From Antitrichia curtipendula (lineage: Eukaryota; Streptophyta; Bryopsida; Hypnales; Leucodontaceae): a stretch of 64,000 nucleotides of DNA. The notes below the pieces were generated by a model, which did not search any database, had not been told where the DNA came from, and saw only the letters and a program-made list of their open reading frames with translations. The position numbers and the translations under genes were made by a program. The DNA is taken from NCBI GenBank assembly GCA_951230915.1, contig OX579639.1, positions 7,254,001-7,318,000 of the forward strand. The letters run 5' to 3'. Positions 25,310 through 38,400 of this stretch are shown piece by piece; positions within the stretch are counted from its first letter, which is position 1; every line of letters begins with the position of its first letter.

Positions 25310-26579
25310 GCACACGTTAGAGATTTTGTACTTAGATGCTACAAGGTTAGCCTATGTAATATGAGGTAAAGAAATTTGATACAATTTTTGCACCAATGAA
25401 CTAGAAGAATTTGGTAGGCAAAAAATTGTAATGTATTTCACATGTTTCAAAATTCTTTTATTTATTTATATCTACATTGTTTTCTTTAATAAAATATACC
25501 ATAGCGGTATTGCTAAATGATTGTTACTTGACCTTCCAAACCATTGCTTGACCTCCCTAACTAGTTGTTGTCATTTCGTATCTCTATCTATAGGGAGAGA
25601 TATAGCAATGGTGTGGAAGTTCAAAAATTACATAGGTAGATGAAAATGAAACATGTGTTAAAAGCAATAGTTGCATGTTGGGTCCCATCAGTCTTAAGAA
25701 TTCATTTTCTTATGTATAGTAGAATTGTGGCATGTGGATACTTAAGAATTGTAGAATTTTACAATTATCACATAGGGAGTTTTATATTATAATCAAATAG
25801 AGGATTTTACTATAGAGCATCTTAAAGGAGATGTACATAAGTAACACATATTTATTTGGTTAGAGATACTTGCGATTTGCCACTTGTTGCTATACATTTG
25901 ACATACAAAATTTCTCAAACATGACACTTGGTCCTCTCATGTTCCACATTACTTCTAAATTATAAGCTTTCGTGCATTCAATTAAGAGGAGCTGTGTACA
26001 AAAGTATTGCATCCCATTTAGGGGTTGAGCAAAGAACTCAGAGTTCCTGCTCTTTGAAGTCATTTCAGTTCACTCTAACTTTACTCTTTACTCTTGAGGC
26101 CAAGATTAATGTACAATTCTGTTCATCAAACTAATGATGTCATGGGAATAAGGCAAACCCATCAAACTCATCGAATTTTCTTGTTTCGCAAAACTCTCCT
26201 CCTGTTGAACCTCAACTTATTTGGAGAATGATGATCAGGTACATGACACTGACAAAATGAGTAAAATATTTGAAACCAAAATAAACGTAACAAAGTCACT
26301 TCAATATAAGCGGAAAGGATTCTAAGTAGGATATGCCATTACACCCTTGATATAGTGCCAGTGCAAATAAAAACGGAGGGAGGTCATAACTACTTCATCA
26401 CCGTCCACAATGCACCAATTTGCTAACTGTCAATCTTACTTGTATGCTAAAAACGAGTCAATCTCTAACAATTGAGAATGTTACATTACATTGGTGAATT
26501 GTTCTCATTTTGCACAATGTAAGTACAGTGAATATTTCTCGCAGTATCATTGGAAGGATTGATACCAATAAATCTGTTT
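25310..26579. other. AT-rich spacer and probable 3' UTR
   Basis: No coding signal. The last few hundred bases before 26580 may be 3' UTR of the minus-strand gene. Confidence 0.4.
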
Positions 26580-29500
26580 CTAATGTTCCTCCTGTTCGTC
26601 TTCTGGATGAGGTTGATGCTGGAGTTTAAAACGCCTGATCCGAGTTTTCCCTTTCAAGGCCAAGGCAAGAATGTCAAGTTCTTCAACATACCACAGCTCC
26701 TTAACCCTGGCCTGCAAACATACAATTGCATTGAAGCAATTGGTACACATGCATGAGCTGAATTAAAGATTAAGACGAGTCACACCGACGGAATTACTAA
26801 GAAAGCAATCTGATATCGACTCTCACCGAGATTTATTAGGTACTATCACACCCATTCATTGAGGATACGCGCCAAATTCCTTTCTTGTTAGCAAACTAAT
26901 CACATGATGGACAATATCAAATCTTTCAGTAAAATCGTACCTTGGTACAAAGCTTTCGATTCAACTCCAAAACAAGCTCTTTGAAAATTTCCAGTATCGA
27001 CTCCTACAGAGCCATTTGGTAGAGAAGGTTGCATAAGGTCAAAAAGGTCAAAAACATGAAGAAGATTTCGTAAAGGTATGTTCATACTTGGTGTTAAAAG
27101 AGTGTTGTTACTGAGGGTCTTAGGAACAACTGTAGACCTACTTCTAGACCAGAATTCACATTGCAAACATCACCCCTAACATCAAGTGCAAACATACCAG
27201 GGCTTTTTTTTGGGGCGAAATTTCACCAGACTGTCAGAAATCTGACCTATCTGGCTTCATCCCTCCAAAAACTGGCCTCTCCAGTGAAGTCAGCAAGGGG
27301 GATACAAGTCCAAAAAAAAAGCCTTGAAACATACCTAAAGGTAACTACACCTAAAATTGCACAAATAAGCAATTCAGCATGGTTCCCATTATTATATAGG
27401 AAAACTTTTTGTGGGTCCTCTTGATAGTGAAAAGGGGATTCTAGATTCTCTTAGAATGCATTTTTTGGACACCATATGAATAAACTACAAATTTTCAGAG
27501 TGCTGAAAATAGGTGTTCCTAAAAGCAATCATAGACTCTCATGAACGGTGGAAGTACATTTTAGGCAACAATCTGTAGTGTGCGATTCTAGGTAGCATGT
27601 GTTTTTAGGTGTACTTACCTTAAGAGACTGCAGTTGAGTAATATTCAGCAAAATTTCAAGTTCTGACTTTGAGCATTAAATACAAGAAAATTGTTACTCG
27701 AACAAGTTGCATGGCGATTCTACTAGCATGCAGTTGTGATATTTAATCTGTCAACGGACTATAGATTGGTGTTTATCTGACCTTGTGTGCTGTGATTGGC
27801 GGGCTCAAAATTCTTGCCAAGGAAGTATAAAATATAGCTGGGTTATACTGCAACAGGCATACAAACGATGATATTTCCGCAAACGAAAGATGCCAATGCA
27901 TAAGATTTGCAAAGCAAATAACTCCATGATTTCAAAACACTTACCATTAGCACAGTTTTGAACTCAATATCTCAAGTCTAGGCAGATTATTAGTGCCTGA
28001 CAGCATACGTGCCAATTCAGGTCTTGAATGCATATGAATGCGGAAGTTCATGATTTACTGAGAACTCACCACCTGCTTTTCTGGCGAACGAGGGAGAGCC
28101 TTTCTCAGCTCTTCTCGTAAAACCGACGGCTCTGTACCCTTCAGTACCTGTTCATTGCAGATTGCGGCTGTCCTAAACATTGCTGGAAACAAGGTATGAT
28201 AGCTCCAAAAAATTGCAGAAGTCACGTAGCGATAGTTCAATTCCCCAGGGGGGCATCGAAACGAAAGGTCACCTCATTGAATTTCAATCTCAAAAAAAAA
28301 TTTAGAGCAGAAGCAAAGGAGCCAAGAGACTTCATTGACAAAAAAATGGAGGTTGCGAAGAGGAAGAGTAGAAAAAGCACCTGCCAGCATCCTAAGAGAA
28401 CGCCTGAAGGAGTAAGTACTACTCTTTCTAGCTCGATATCCAAAAGGAAACTTTGATCTGCCACATGCCTTACTGCGGCAGCTTCAATCTCTACCTGGAT
28501 CAATAAAAGCAACCGTGTTACACAACGAGGCAACCTATGGTAAAGGAAATGTGAAACGACTCAACCGAAACACAGAATATCGTAACATGCCGAGCTTGCC
28601 TCGTCTGAAGTCCAGTCTTCCATTTCTATCGGCACTTAATCAGCTATAAGTCGATTTCAATTCGGGACCTCCTTACCTCTTCTGAGGTGGCAGGCACAGG
28701 GTTTTGATGGTGCGACGCATGATGCACACTAAAATGGTAAAGATCCGGATCTTGATACCATACCCCTGAAAACATGATCACGTATAAAGACGTTTACGAT
28801 ATAGTCTGCATTCAGGTTACGCCACAATATTCTCATGATAAATCTAAACCTGAATCGCAACTAAATCATCAAATCTAAATATTAACAAGACTTGAGTAGA
28901 TATGTTATTCACCTGACTCCGGAAAATGAGGAGAAAGAACACTCTTCACTGTCCGCCTGCACGAACTCAAATATCGTTAATGAGCATTAACGAGCTTGTG
29001 CCCAAGTAAGGATATTGTGGTGGGAGGTATTTTTAACCCCTAAGTGCCTAGATGACCTAATGTGGCCACTTCTATATCTGTAGGAGTTGAAATCAATAAT
29101 TTAGGAAGCTTAATTGTAACAAAAGTACCGATAGATTAAAGTCATTCCCTACATTTTTGAACGAAGGAAACTTGTTTTCAAAGTTACTGCAATCACATAC
29201 TAGCTTCCAAACTGAAATTTCTATTTTTACCTTGGGCACTTCGAGGTTAACCGAATTAGAAGCAAAACATGGATGATTGCCTCCATTATGGCTTCACCAA
29301 AATAATAATAACCCCCAAATCTTTTAAGTTCGGGGAAGATGACATAATGCCAACCAGATGAAAATCTGTTCCTTCCTACCATTGATATAGTATCAACACT
29401 CTTGAAATAAAGCTCAAGGTCGGACCATGAAAAAGAAAGCAGGATCTGATTCCCACAGAGAATTAAGTGATTAACCAGGACGCCTTGTGATTCATGGTTG

Positions 29501-30646
29501 CTGACACGCTTCTAAGCTACCGTGGTACTTTATCGAAGAATGACTTGACCGATTGCAAAATGCAGTCAGAACAAACATACGAGATTTCATGAGCCGCATC
29601 AGGGTCGAGATACAAGACAACTGCCCGCACTGGTGGGTTTGCAGCCTGTTCAAGAGAAATGATTTAAAACATGTATAAAGAACTTCAATATAAAAATGCG
29701 AACAGGGATTAGCTCCAATGTATCACATTTTTGAAGTTCACACTCACAACGACACCACAACTGCGTCTAAGCATCCATTCGCAGACTATAAGACATACCT
29801 TATGGATGGGGACGATTTTCCCTTTCAACACAGAAAACAGCTCCGACAACTGCGTGTACAGAACGATTATGATCCTTAGTAGGTGAAACGAATCGTTGAA
29901 TCTTATCCTCGTGAAGAAGCATCATCAACAGTATCATACCAATAGAACTACCAATTGCAATCACGCAGTGTAGATGAGCGAACCTTCAGAGACTGTGAGG
30001 TTTCACCTTCCCCAAGAAATACAGGGCCTTGCTTCCCAAGCTCAGCTGCCATATTCTCATACAGCTTCGACCGCTCGTAATTCTGATGGCTGTATGCGGT
30101 TTCTGCAATGAGAAACAATATCACCGCCAACAAAACAAGACTCAAATACTAACAAAACGAAGAATTATGGTATGACCTACCTTGCACTGAACAAAGTTGC
30201 TCTACAGTGACATTAACAAGTTCTTAATTAACTCCAAGGGTAAGCATTGCATACACATGAAAAGCTACATGACACAGCCAAATCATACATCTCAAGCAAT
30301 GAATAAATTCTCATGGCTTTGCAGCAGTACAGTAGATTGCCTACTTGTTTCAAAAATGAAACTAAAACTCTCCTAATCGCGATTAGTCGAGTTGATTCTC
30401 CTAAAACAGATATTTCGTGACACACAGATCGCATCGTAAGTAAGACTCTGATGTACAAATTACACGCTCGGCGAAAAACGAAAAGTAGACAAAGTGAAGT
30501 GTGAGCATACTGTCATTCCAGGAATGCATGTGCCTGCATTGCTGGACACGAATGCGTGGGATGCGAGTCAAACTCGCCAAGAGCAGCCACGAAGAGAGGA
30601 CTACCAGCACGAGGACGTAGGCCACATTGAGCGTCCTGGTCCCCAT
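26580..30646 (-). CDS. Plant 2H-phosphoesterase-like membrane-anchored protein (318 aa, 11 exons)
   Basis: Exons: 30646-30511, 30102-29984, 29849-29799, 29645-29581, 28956-28913, 28765-28677, 28494-28381, 28147-28070, 27847-27782, 27003-26941 and 26711-26580. All join in frame with GT-AG sites; the exon-2 donor (GTTCGC) is weak. An N-terminal membrane segment spans about residues 9-25 (hydrophobic Leu/Val run), followed by a Lys/Arg-poor linker and a globular domain. Recognisable blocks: ENMAAELGKQGP, HFSVHHASHH (149-158), GVLLGCWQV, FYTSLARIL (238-246), ELWYVEELDILALAL. This pattern matches, from memory, an uncharacterised conserved plant family related to LigT/cyclic phosphodiesterases, whose active site uses two H-x-(T/S) motifs. 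The first is HFS at 149-151; at the second, Tyr 239 stands before Thr-Ser where His would be expected. The start is uncertain: an in-frame ATG 27 codons upstream (30727) is also possible, but the downstream one puts the membrane helix near the N terminus. Confidence 0.85.
29037..29246. mobile_element. TTAA-flanked element in an intron (210 bp)
   Basis: Flanked by TTAA at 29033-29036 and 29247-29250. Ends are CCCCTAAGTGCC and, reverse-complemented, CCTCGAAGTGCC. It lies between exons 4 and 5 of the gene at 26580-30646. Confidence 0.7.
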
Positions 30647-31150
30647 TATGCGCGCACACCGCCGCCATGTCGCTTCCAAATACGCCAGCACCAAGTCCAC
30701 AATCTCTACAAGCGCAATCAAATTCATGCTCTAACTCACATACCGCTAGGAAACATAGAAATTACAGGGACAGAAATAAGCGAAAATCACATGGAGCTGT
30801 GTTCTCCGAGCTTCCGGCACTCTGTTATTCAAGGAATCATTCCAACAAACTGTGGCGAGATCGGACACTGATGGTTTTGACGGTGCATACAAGAATCGTT
30901 ACTGCCTACTCGAAATGCAGACCTCGTCGTCAATCGAAGAGCGCAATCTTACAGAAGAAATTGAAGCAAATTGCTGTCTAGAAATGATCGCCTGAAAGGA
31001 GAGTACGTCTCTCGAACAGAGCGCCAAACCCTAATTTTAGCCTTCAAGACTTCGAGGTCCGTCTCACGTGGACCCAAGTGTAGCAATAAACCACTCCCTC
31101 AAGGAAGCAGCCCACGCCCATGTAATCAAACCTCAAAACCCTCCCACCGT
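30647..31150 (-). promoter_or_regulatory. 5' leader and promoter region of the 2H-like gene
   Basis: GC-balanced sequence upstream of the start, ending at about 31150 where AT-rich spacer begins. A possible leader intron acceptor (CTTGTAG) precedes the start by about 60 bases. No specific motif is claimed. Confidence 0.35.
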
Positions 31151-32700
31151 GTCCACTCTAAATTCTCCATTTTGTTGCTATTGATGAGTGCTTTTTTTTA
31201 ATTTTTTAACTTTTTTATTCTTCTTCCGAGATGAAGAAGATGAAATTTCATTTGTTCTGTATGTCATGAAATTTTCAGATTTTTTGTTTTTTGTTGAAAA
31301 TTTCATATCATAATGAATTTTTGAAGACAAAATGAATAACATTCATATCAAACAAAAGATGCAAAGAAAATCTAAAAAATCTAAAAAAATTAAGAATAGA
31401 AACACAATATAACTTCTATAACAATAATAGCCCGAAGAGCATAGGAGAATATTACATTAGTGAGGTTATTGTTTTAGAAAGGGGTTGCGGCATTAATGAA
31501 TGATGTTTGAAGATTTTTTTAATGGTCTACAATTTTGTCGCACTCCTAGACTAAAGTCACGTTCACCAAAGCAACATTTAGATTCCAAATTCAATGAATT
31601 TTTTAAATTTTTTTAATACTTATTTTGTACATTTTCAATGTATCTAGGTTGGGACCAACGGAACAATATCACTTTAGAGAGGTTATTGGCTTACAAAAGT
31701 TTACTTTATAAAAGTTTTACAATACCAATGTTTTGGGAGATCTATTAGTTAGTTCTTTGTTAGGCGGTGCCTTTAGAAAAATAACCATTCGGAGTGTGAA
31801 AATAGAGAATTTCAAACTGATTAAAAAATTGGTAGGAACAACAACCAATCGGTGTGCAAAAATAAAAGGCAAATATGTAGTTGTTGCTTTCATGAAAATA
31901 ATTGTAAGGATTTAGTCACTTGTCATTTTGAATCCAATTCTCGAGTTACTGGAGGCAAGTATGTTCTTGGACAAGTCAAAGTATTGCTTTTGGATTGGTT
32001 GTTGAAGGACTTGGAGTGCTTGGATAGGGCAAAGGTGGGTATTGCTTCAAAATTGGTTTTCGCGGCTAGTACTTGTTGCATAATACCTAATTTCATTACA
32101 TTAGGTAACACTTGCTAATGTACTGAAATTTCAAGTTCAATTTCAAAACCAACATGTTTCAGAAAGCAGAAGATTGTAGCCTTTGCAAATTAAAAAGTTA
32201 CAGGAAAGTGGCCAATGAGAATTTGATACTAGAGGAAATGAACTAGGAAATTTAATTTTGATAAGGAGAGGATGCAACCAATGCCCTTAAAAGAACACCA
32301 TCTCCTTCTACAAAGAGGAGGCAAATTACCAAAACAACTTTGTAAACTTCTTGAACATTGAGAAGAACTTCATAGTATAGAACATTTATTAGAATATAAA
32401 TTTTTAATAATTGGGTTCTCGATTACCTTTCAAATCAACACAATCTACAATGATTTGCACTAATACTATCGTTTACAATATTAGGATCTCTAGATTTTTT
32501 TGGAGGGGAAATTGATATAATACAACAAAATTTGAGGCTACACCAAATGAATTCAAAATAGTGTAGATTTGATAATGTATTGTCATACATACTAATAGGA
32601 CAAATCAATGTAATCTAAATGTTGTGAATTTCCTTTGACTTCTAGTATATAAGTATATTTAATAATCAATAGAAAACATTCTATCATTCCAAAGTAATAG
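31151..32700. other. AT-rich spacer, no gene seen
   Basis: Short open frames only (for example 31852-32118) with no recognisable content. Confidence 0.45.
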
Positions 32701-32704
32701 TAGA

Positions 32705-33472
32705 CCCCTAAGGACTCAATTTATAAATTCATTCAAACAATGGAAGTAGAGAATAAGAGATACAAAGGTTTGAAGTTTATTGAACTTGAAGGTGGCATGA
32801 AAAACAAAGTGAAATATATCACATTGAAGTAGTTCACCCTTGCAAATCCAACCTCTTTGAAGGCATTAGGGTCTTTCTTAAACCATAAAGGACCATAAGG
32901 CCACCACATGGCTTCTACAACTACATTTGTAAAAAATTGATATGTGAACCTCACTAACAATCTATAAGCAACAAAGAGACCCTAGATGATTTTCTCTATT
33001 GAATCCGTTAGTGCAATCCAATCAAGAAATGATTGAGTGCAATTTTTGGTGAATATTTTGAGAATGGAAAAGGTATTGTGGGCCATTACTTCACATTCTC
33101 ATATCTTTTCTTCTACATCTCAAAATGATTTGGAAAAAATTACACATCAATATTATGGTGATATGCACATGTGGAAAAAAATCAGAATTTTTGGAGCACT
33201 TTTGAGCATTCCGATTTCAACATTTTGGTTTCATTGTTCATACAAAGTGCTAACTAAACCAAACATCTTTCATCAATCTTGTCAATGATGGCATTTTCTC
33301 AAAAATTGTGCGATTTATTTTATTTTATTTAATTATTGGAAAGCTAAATAAGTCTTGTTTCATTTCAACGGTGGTGATCATCAAAATTATTCCACATGAA
33401 TGAAGAACTATGCTTTTTACAAGAGCTAGTAAAGAAAACAAGGCCTATGCTCAAATACCCTCCATCCTTTAG
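32705..33472. mobile_element. Probable TTAA-type element (divergent ends)
   Basis: The left end CCCCTAAGGAC follows TAGA (a degenerate TTAA). The right end ATCCTTTAGGGA is followed by TTAA. The last 105 bases match window positions 1-105. The left boundary is the weaker one. Confidence 0.5.
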
Positions 33473-33479
33473 GGATTAA

Positions 33480-34179
33480 TACAACTTGTAACCCGAAGAA
33501 GATAATTGCACAAAATAGAGCATGGAATTCAAAACTAAATTTTTTCTTAATGACATATTAGAAATGTTTATAAATCCATCCTAAAATTGAAGAATGGCTA
33601 CCCAACTTTGTTTGAGCAATGAGAAAGTGACACAATTGCTTTTAATTTTGGATATCCTGTTCCGCTTCTTTTCATCTGCGAAGCTTGATTCTAAATCCCT
33701 CAAATCCATTGGGTTTGTCCCCTCAATAGCTATTGATCTTGTGCTTCCAGTTATAGTGGCAATGCAACACTTGCATGTAGAAGAGAATTTAATTGCACAT
33801 TGAGGCAATGAACTTGACAATTTCATGTGTCAAGGGAAGCTCCAAGATGGAGCCAAAGTAATAGACTTTGGACATTCTATAGACTCTCAATGTTACTTGT
33901 ATATATAGCATAGCTGATATACACGCATATATGGATCTCGATGTGAGGAAATAAGAATCACACAAAGACTACTATCTACAATTTGTTGACCTCTTAACAA
34001 CAAAAGTTTACAATTTTGGAGATGGTTTTGGGGGAACTATTAACATAGAAAACACTAGAAGAGACTCTTTACATCAAATTAACAAAACTCTCCTTAAACA
34101 AGTCACAAATTGATAATCTTCTAAAATGTGACTAGAGGTCCCAAGTAGGCTTACGTTCAATTGTGTTATCATTATGACC
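33480..34179. other. Spacer, no gene seen
   Basis: Opposing open frames of 69 and 81 codons at 33581-33826 overlap on the two strands; neither is recognisable. Confidence 0.4.
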
Positions 34180-34410
34180 TTAACCCATATAACGCGGCCG
34201 AGGATGTTTTCTAGTTGATGAATGACAAAGAATCTCTCCCTATAGGACACAAGTGCAACTATTCATCCTCCCAACTTTGTGTGAAAAGGAAAGATCATCT
34301 ACAATAGTTTGTCTTCCAATGAGTGCTTTTCCATTTAGTTTAATCCAACAATTCACACGGTGACAAAACAAATGATTTCCACAGTTATGAGCCCGTCGTT
34401 TAAAGATTAA
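34180..34410 (+). mobile_element. TTAA-flanked MITE family B, copy 3
   Basis: TTAA at 34180-34183 and 34407-34410. The body is the inverse of copy 2 (CAATTCACACGGTGACAAA, then ATTTCCACAGTTATGAGCCC) and collinear with the copy at 59824-60052. Confidence 0.8.
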
Positions 34411-34793
34411 GCCATTCTTGTGGAATGTTTTTAGCTTTATACATGGGGCTGTGGGGCTATATGATGATTGTAATGAGATACAGCCTTCAATCAATAGTTT
34501 TTGGTCTTTTTCACAAGGCTCCAATCATACACCCATATGACACTTTCAATCTGATTCGTAGTCACTAGAATATTGAACACTCAAACCTTGATGAGATGCA
34601 AGTGCAATAAAACAACTACAGTTCCCCAATTCCCAAATATCAAAGAAGCCATTTCCCTACTGTCAAGACTCTCAAGAGTTCACCTTCAAAACATATTACT
34701 CACACCCTTTACTTCCAAGTATCTCCCAAATCTGAATCCACAAATCTACAGTTCCATCTCCCGTACTTCTAAACTCAGACAAAACGCTCCTCT

Positions 34794-34982
34794 CTACAAC
34801 AATCCAAAACCAACTACAAAATGTACAGACACACTCATCCTTCACAACAAAATGTAAGGTAACCAATCCATTTTTTTTATCACCCCCCATTTCTACAACA
34901 ACCAAAACCAACTACAAAATGTACATAGACACACTCATCCTTCACAACAAAATGTAAGGTAACCAACCCTTTTTTTTTATCA
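34794..34982. repeat. Two tandem copies of a 99-bp unit
   Basis: CTACAACAATCCAAAACCAA begins unit 1 at 34794 and a near-identical unit 2 begins at 34893. Each ends in TAAGGTAACCAA followed by a poly-T run. Confidence 0.8.
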
Positions 34983-35499
34983 GTGTAGGTTACTCTCTTT
35001 CTGTGCAGGTAGCAATCAGTTATGGCGCAATTGTGATGCTTTATGATTATTGGCTACAAGTCTCTCGATATTGCAACCAACCCTTGGTCAATTTTGTTTC
35101 AAGACCTTGGTTGGAAAAATAGGGAAGACCTATATTGCCAATACGGGATCCTTCCAAACTCTATTTCTGTACACGGGGAAATTTCCCCACTCAAGAAATC
35201 CGCATTCCAAATACTCTCAATTGCTTAAGCGGTTGGAAATGGGTCGGCTCCCTTACACTCGTAGACACTCAAAGACTCATCCTTTACAATGCTTCTACTA
35301 CTAACTGCAACTGAATTATACAAATGAGAATCAGTAGACCTTTAATAACCTGAATCAGCAAAAGCTCCGTCACCTTGATCGATCAGTTCCTCAAACACTG
35401 AGCAGATCATGGATTCCAAAGTCTGAAACTTTTGTTCGACAATCTAGTGACAACATTGCCGTGAAGCGTGGGCTTCCCGACGTAATAAGCCCCGTAAAG
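34983..35499 (-). other. Probable 3' UTR of the GST-fold gene
   Basis: Balanced composition directly downstream of the stop at 35500; no coding content recognised. Confidence 0.35.
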
Positions 35500-37257
35500 T
35501 TAGTACTTCCCCGTGACCTTGGAGAACAAAATCTTGCCCAAAGCAGGAAGAACCTCCTGCGCGCTCGAAATCCCGCTCTCCGACACCCCGAACACCTTCT
35601 GAAAGCTCGGCCGTTTCTTCAACTCCTCGTAGTACCGTTTCACATTCGTCCGATTCTCGAGATACTGCTTGTCTTTTTTCAACTTGTAGACTCTGTACAA
35701 CACAGGCGTGAAGATCGCGTCGGCCGCAGAGTATTCCGGTCCAGCCAGGAACTGATTCCCAGCCAGCCTGCTTTCCGCTTCTTCCAGAAGCTCCGCGAGT
35801 TGTTTGCGATTCGCGTCGGAAATCGCTGCATCCGTGGGTTCCGTGATGGTTTTCTGGAGAGCCGACACTTTCTCGTGGTAAAGCTCCGCCATGTCCGGGT
35901 ACCGCTTGGCATTGGCCTCGGCGACTTTGATCTTGAAGGTGGTGGCGGTCTTGAGAGCGCCGGCGGCGGCACCGGCGTTGGCGGCCGCGAACAAGTTGCC
36001 GTCCCAGGCGTCGACTTTGGACAGCCAGGCGGAGACGAAGGGTTTGTCGATGGAGTCGCCGCCGAGGGGGGCGGACCCTTGCCGGTCGACCCAGCGGATA
36101 ATATCGGCAGACTCGGGGATGGCTTCGGTGCCGACCACGAGGGTGGGGGCGGAGGCGGAGGGGTTGAGCTTGAGGTACCAGGGCTCCAGGGACTGGCCGT
36201 TGAAGATGTCCACCTTCTTCTCCACGTACTGGAGGCAGGGAAGCAAACAGACAAGACAGATAAGGAAACATAGAAAGAAAGAAACCAGCAAACCAACAGT
36301 GCTCGAATGGCTGACAGAACTCCTTCTGCAATTGCACCAAGAATGGCTAGTTCACAAGTTTCCAGACAATGCTCGAATGGCTACTTCACAAGGTCACAGA
36401 CAGTCAGACAAAAAAAGTAAAGAAGAAACCAGCAAATAACCAGTGCGAGAATGGCCGGAAAACTTCTTCGGAAATGCACAATGACACAAGTTCACAAGTT
36501 CACGGACAGACAGACAGAGAAGTAAATTAACAAAACAGTGTCTGAATTGCAATCGGAAGAGAGGACGATCCGGAGTCATAATCCTCTATCCTACAACTAT
36601 AAGAACCCTTTCATCCAAGCGATCGACAGCTCTAGCCGTTCTTTTTCATTTTTTTTATACTTTGATGGGGTGGTTCCAAAGTTTTGTTTGAGGCTCCTAA
36701 TGCTGATACATTTTTCATAATAGATGTTGGTAGCTATAATACAATTTCTGGAAATTTAAAACAAGTTTTGTTAAAATTTGGCTTAAAAACTGCATTTCTT
36801 TCCCTCTTTCAACTTACTACAGGCTTCTAGCAAGACAAAATTGTTTGTCGATATCCGGCGACACATAGCCCCAAAAGAATGGCAAGAACGATGCTGACAG
36901 CAGAGGGATACATAAGAACACGAAATCGAACACTGAAATGAGTGATATTAGCATGAGCTGATGAGCCTTGGTATGTAAGATTGACTTACCTTAATGTTCT
37001 TCTCCTCCAGCGCAAGCCTTGCCTTTGCAGGGTTGAAGGCAAGTGCGTAGTTGTAGAAGATCACAGTAGCTTGAGCTCCATCCGAATCTGCATCCCAAAT
37101 AATTACCGTGTTAAGCGTTTAAAACTGGTTCCTTAACCATTTTCAACTTCACAACCACAGCTCTTCCCACAATTCAGAAAAGCTTCACAAGCACACTACA
37201 AGTCAAGCACCAAGACGTACTCGTTGCACTAGGCTGCGCTCCCGCTGTTTCAGCCAT
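35500..37257 (-). CDS. Glutathione S-transferase-fold protein (287 aa, 3 exons)
   Basis: Exons: 37257-37221, 37087-36990 and 36228-35500, with donors GTACGT and GTAAGT and acceptors GCAG and CCAG. The thioredoxin-like N domain (about 20-95) carries YNYALAFNPAKARLALEEK (24-42), a Leu-Asn-Pro turn, the cis-Pro stretch APTLV (Pro 73) and the glutathione gamma-glutamyl site ES (84-85). The all-alpha C domain (about 105-255) has the N-capping box SAAD (212-215) within FLAGPEYSAADA. The C terminus ends KVTGKY. Length and the C-domain pattern resemble the TCHQD-type or GDAP1-like GSTs more than phi or tau, but the class is not settled. Aligned on RLAL, Ala 29 stands where the catalytic Ser of phi enzymes would be, so activity may differ. 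The upstream ATG-rich open frames in intron 2 are read-through, not exon. Confidence 0.9.
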
Positions 37258-38400
37258 AGCTGCCGTGCACACAAGCAACCAAGATGCTACGCAATTCCTC
37301 AAAAACGCCCTCCTTTCCAAACCAAAATCACCTGCAACACACACACACAATTAAAAAAAGAAGAAGCAAATTAACCAATCGCAGATTCAGGATTGCGAAC
37401 CCCAATCACGCACAAAAACCACCATAATTACCATCGAAACCGTACCACTCACAATATGCGCAAACCCAGCTAACAACAATGCACAGCCACACAAGCTAAT
37501 TCCCACCATTAAAACTACCAACAACAAACACGGCTACTCACACCATCCCGGGCACCATACATTCAGTCTCCTACGACTTCATCTATCTCAGCATCAAAAA
37601 TCCAGATCTCACTTCAAAATACATCTTCTCCACCTCAACTCCCAAACATAAAAAGTCGGAACAAAAGAAGAGAATAGTTCAGCAGCTCCTGAAGGTGACA
37701 CCTCGTTTCCGTTCTGCAGAAAGGATGCATGTACGTAATTTCTGCGTACTGGTCTTCCCAAACTAGAACTCTTGAACTCTAGAGATTCCCCAATCCCCAA
37801 ACCGATGGCATTCCTTCCAATGCTTACCGAATTCCTAGCTTGTGCATACCGAGTTCCGAAGCTTACCGGGGAATTCCTGGACACCCAGATGTTCCTTCGA
37901 CAACCGAACAACGACAGGTCGCGTGTCTGAAACTCTGGAACCGGGAAGAAGACGTGGAAACGCTCGCAAGCTCCGGGTGTTGCCAGCTAGTAGCAGATCC
38001 TGGTGTCGTGTGCTGGTGGCGATGGCGCCAGGGGAGCGCCCTGCTCCTGCAACGACCACCTGGAGTACGGCGGCCATCAGGATATAAATATGTAATTCTA
38101 ATGCTCAGTTTTTGGGAAGGAGAAACAGCAGGTTGGGGTGGGATTGCCAGGTGCACGCGGTGGTCCAAGGTAACGTAACGGAGGACTGAGTGATCGTGGA
38201 GAAATTATGTGCTGCCGGTCGGTCGGTCAATCTGTGTAGGACTCTCGGGTCCGGCGCGGCCGAGCTCGCGAGGGAGATTGCTGCTTAGTTTAGAATGCGG
38301 GGCCTGTCTGTGTGCGCTGTCCCATTGGTCCCCATGCTGATGGGATAAGTTAGTATATGAGGGTGGCACCCACTCCTGGCACCCCACGTGGCTTGGCTGC
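37258..38400 (-). promoter_or_regulatory. 5' leader and GC-rich promoter region of the GST-fold gene
   Basis: From about 37840 to 38400 the sequence is the most GC-rich outside coding exons, with several CG-rich blocks. Overlapping open frames on both strands (37835-38178) are typical of GC-rich noncoding DNA. A leader exon or intron between 37260 and 37850 is likely but not resolved. Confidence 0.4.

Noticed and set aside
35444..36439. Long Arg-rich, Pro-rich and plus-strand open frames over the GST exon (up to 298 codons)
   Set aside because: They are shadow frames of a GC-rich coding exon; the minus frame with the GST domain explains the region and joins in phase to upstream exons.
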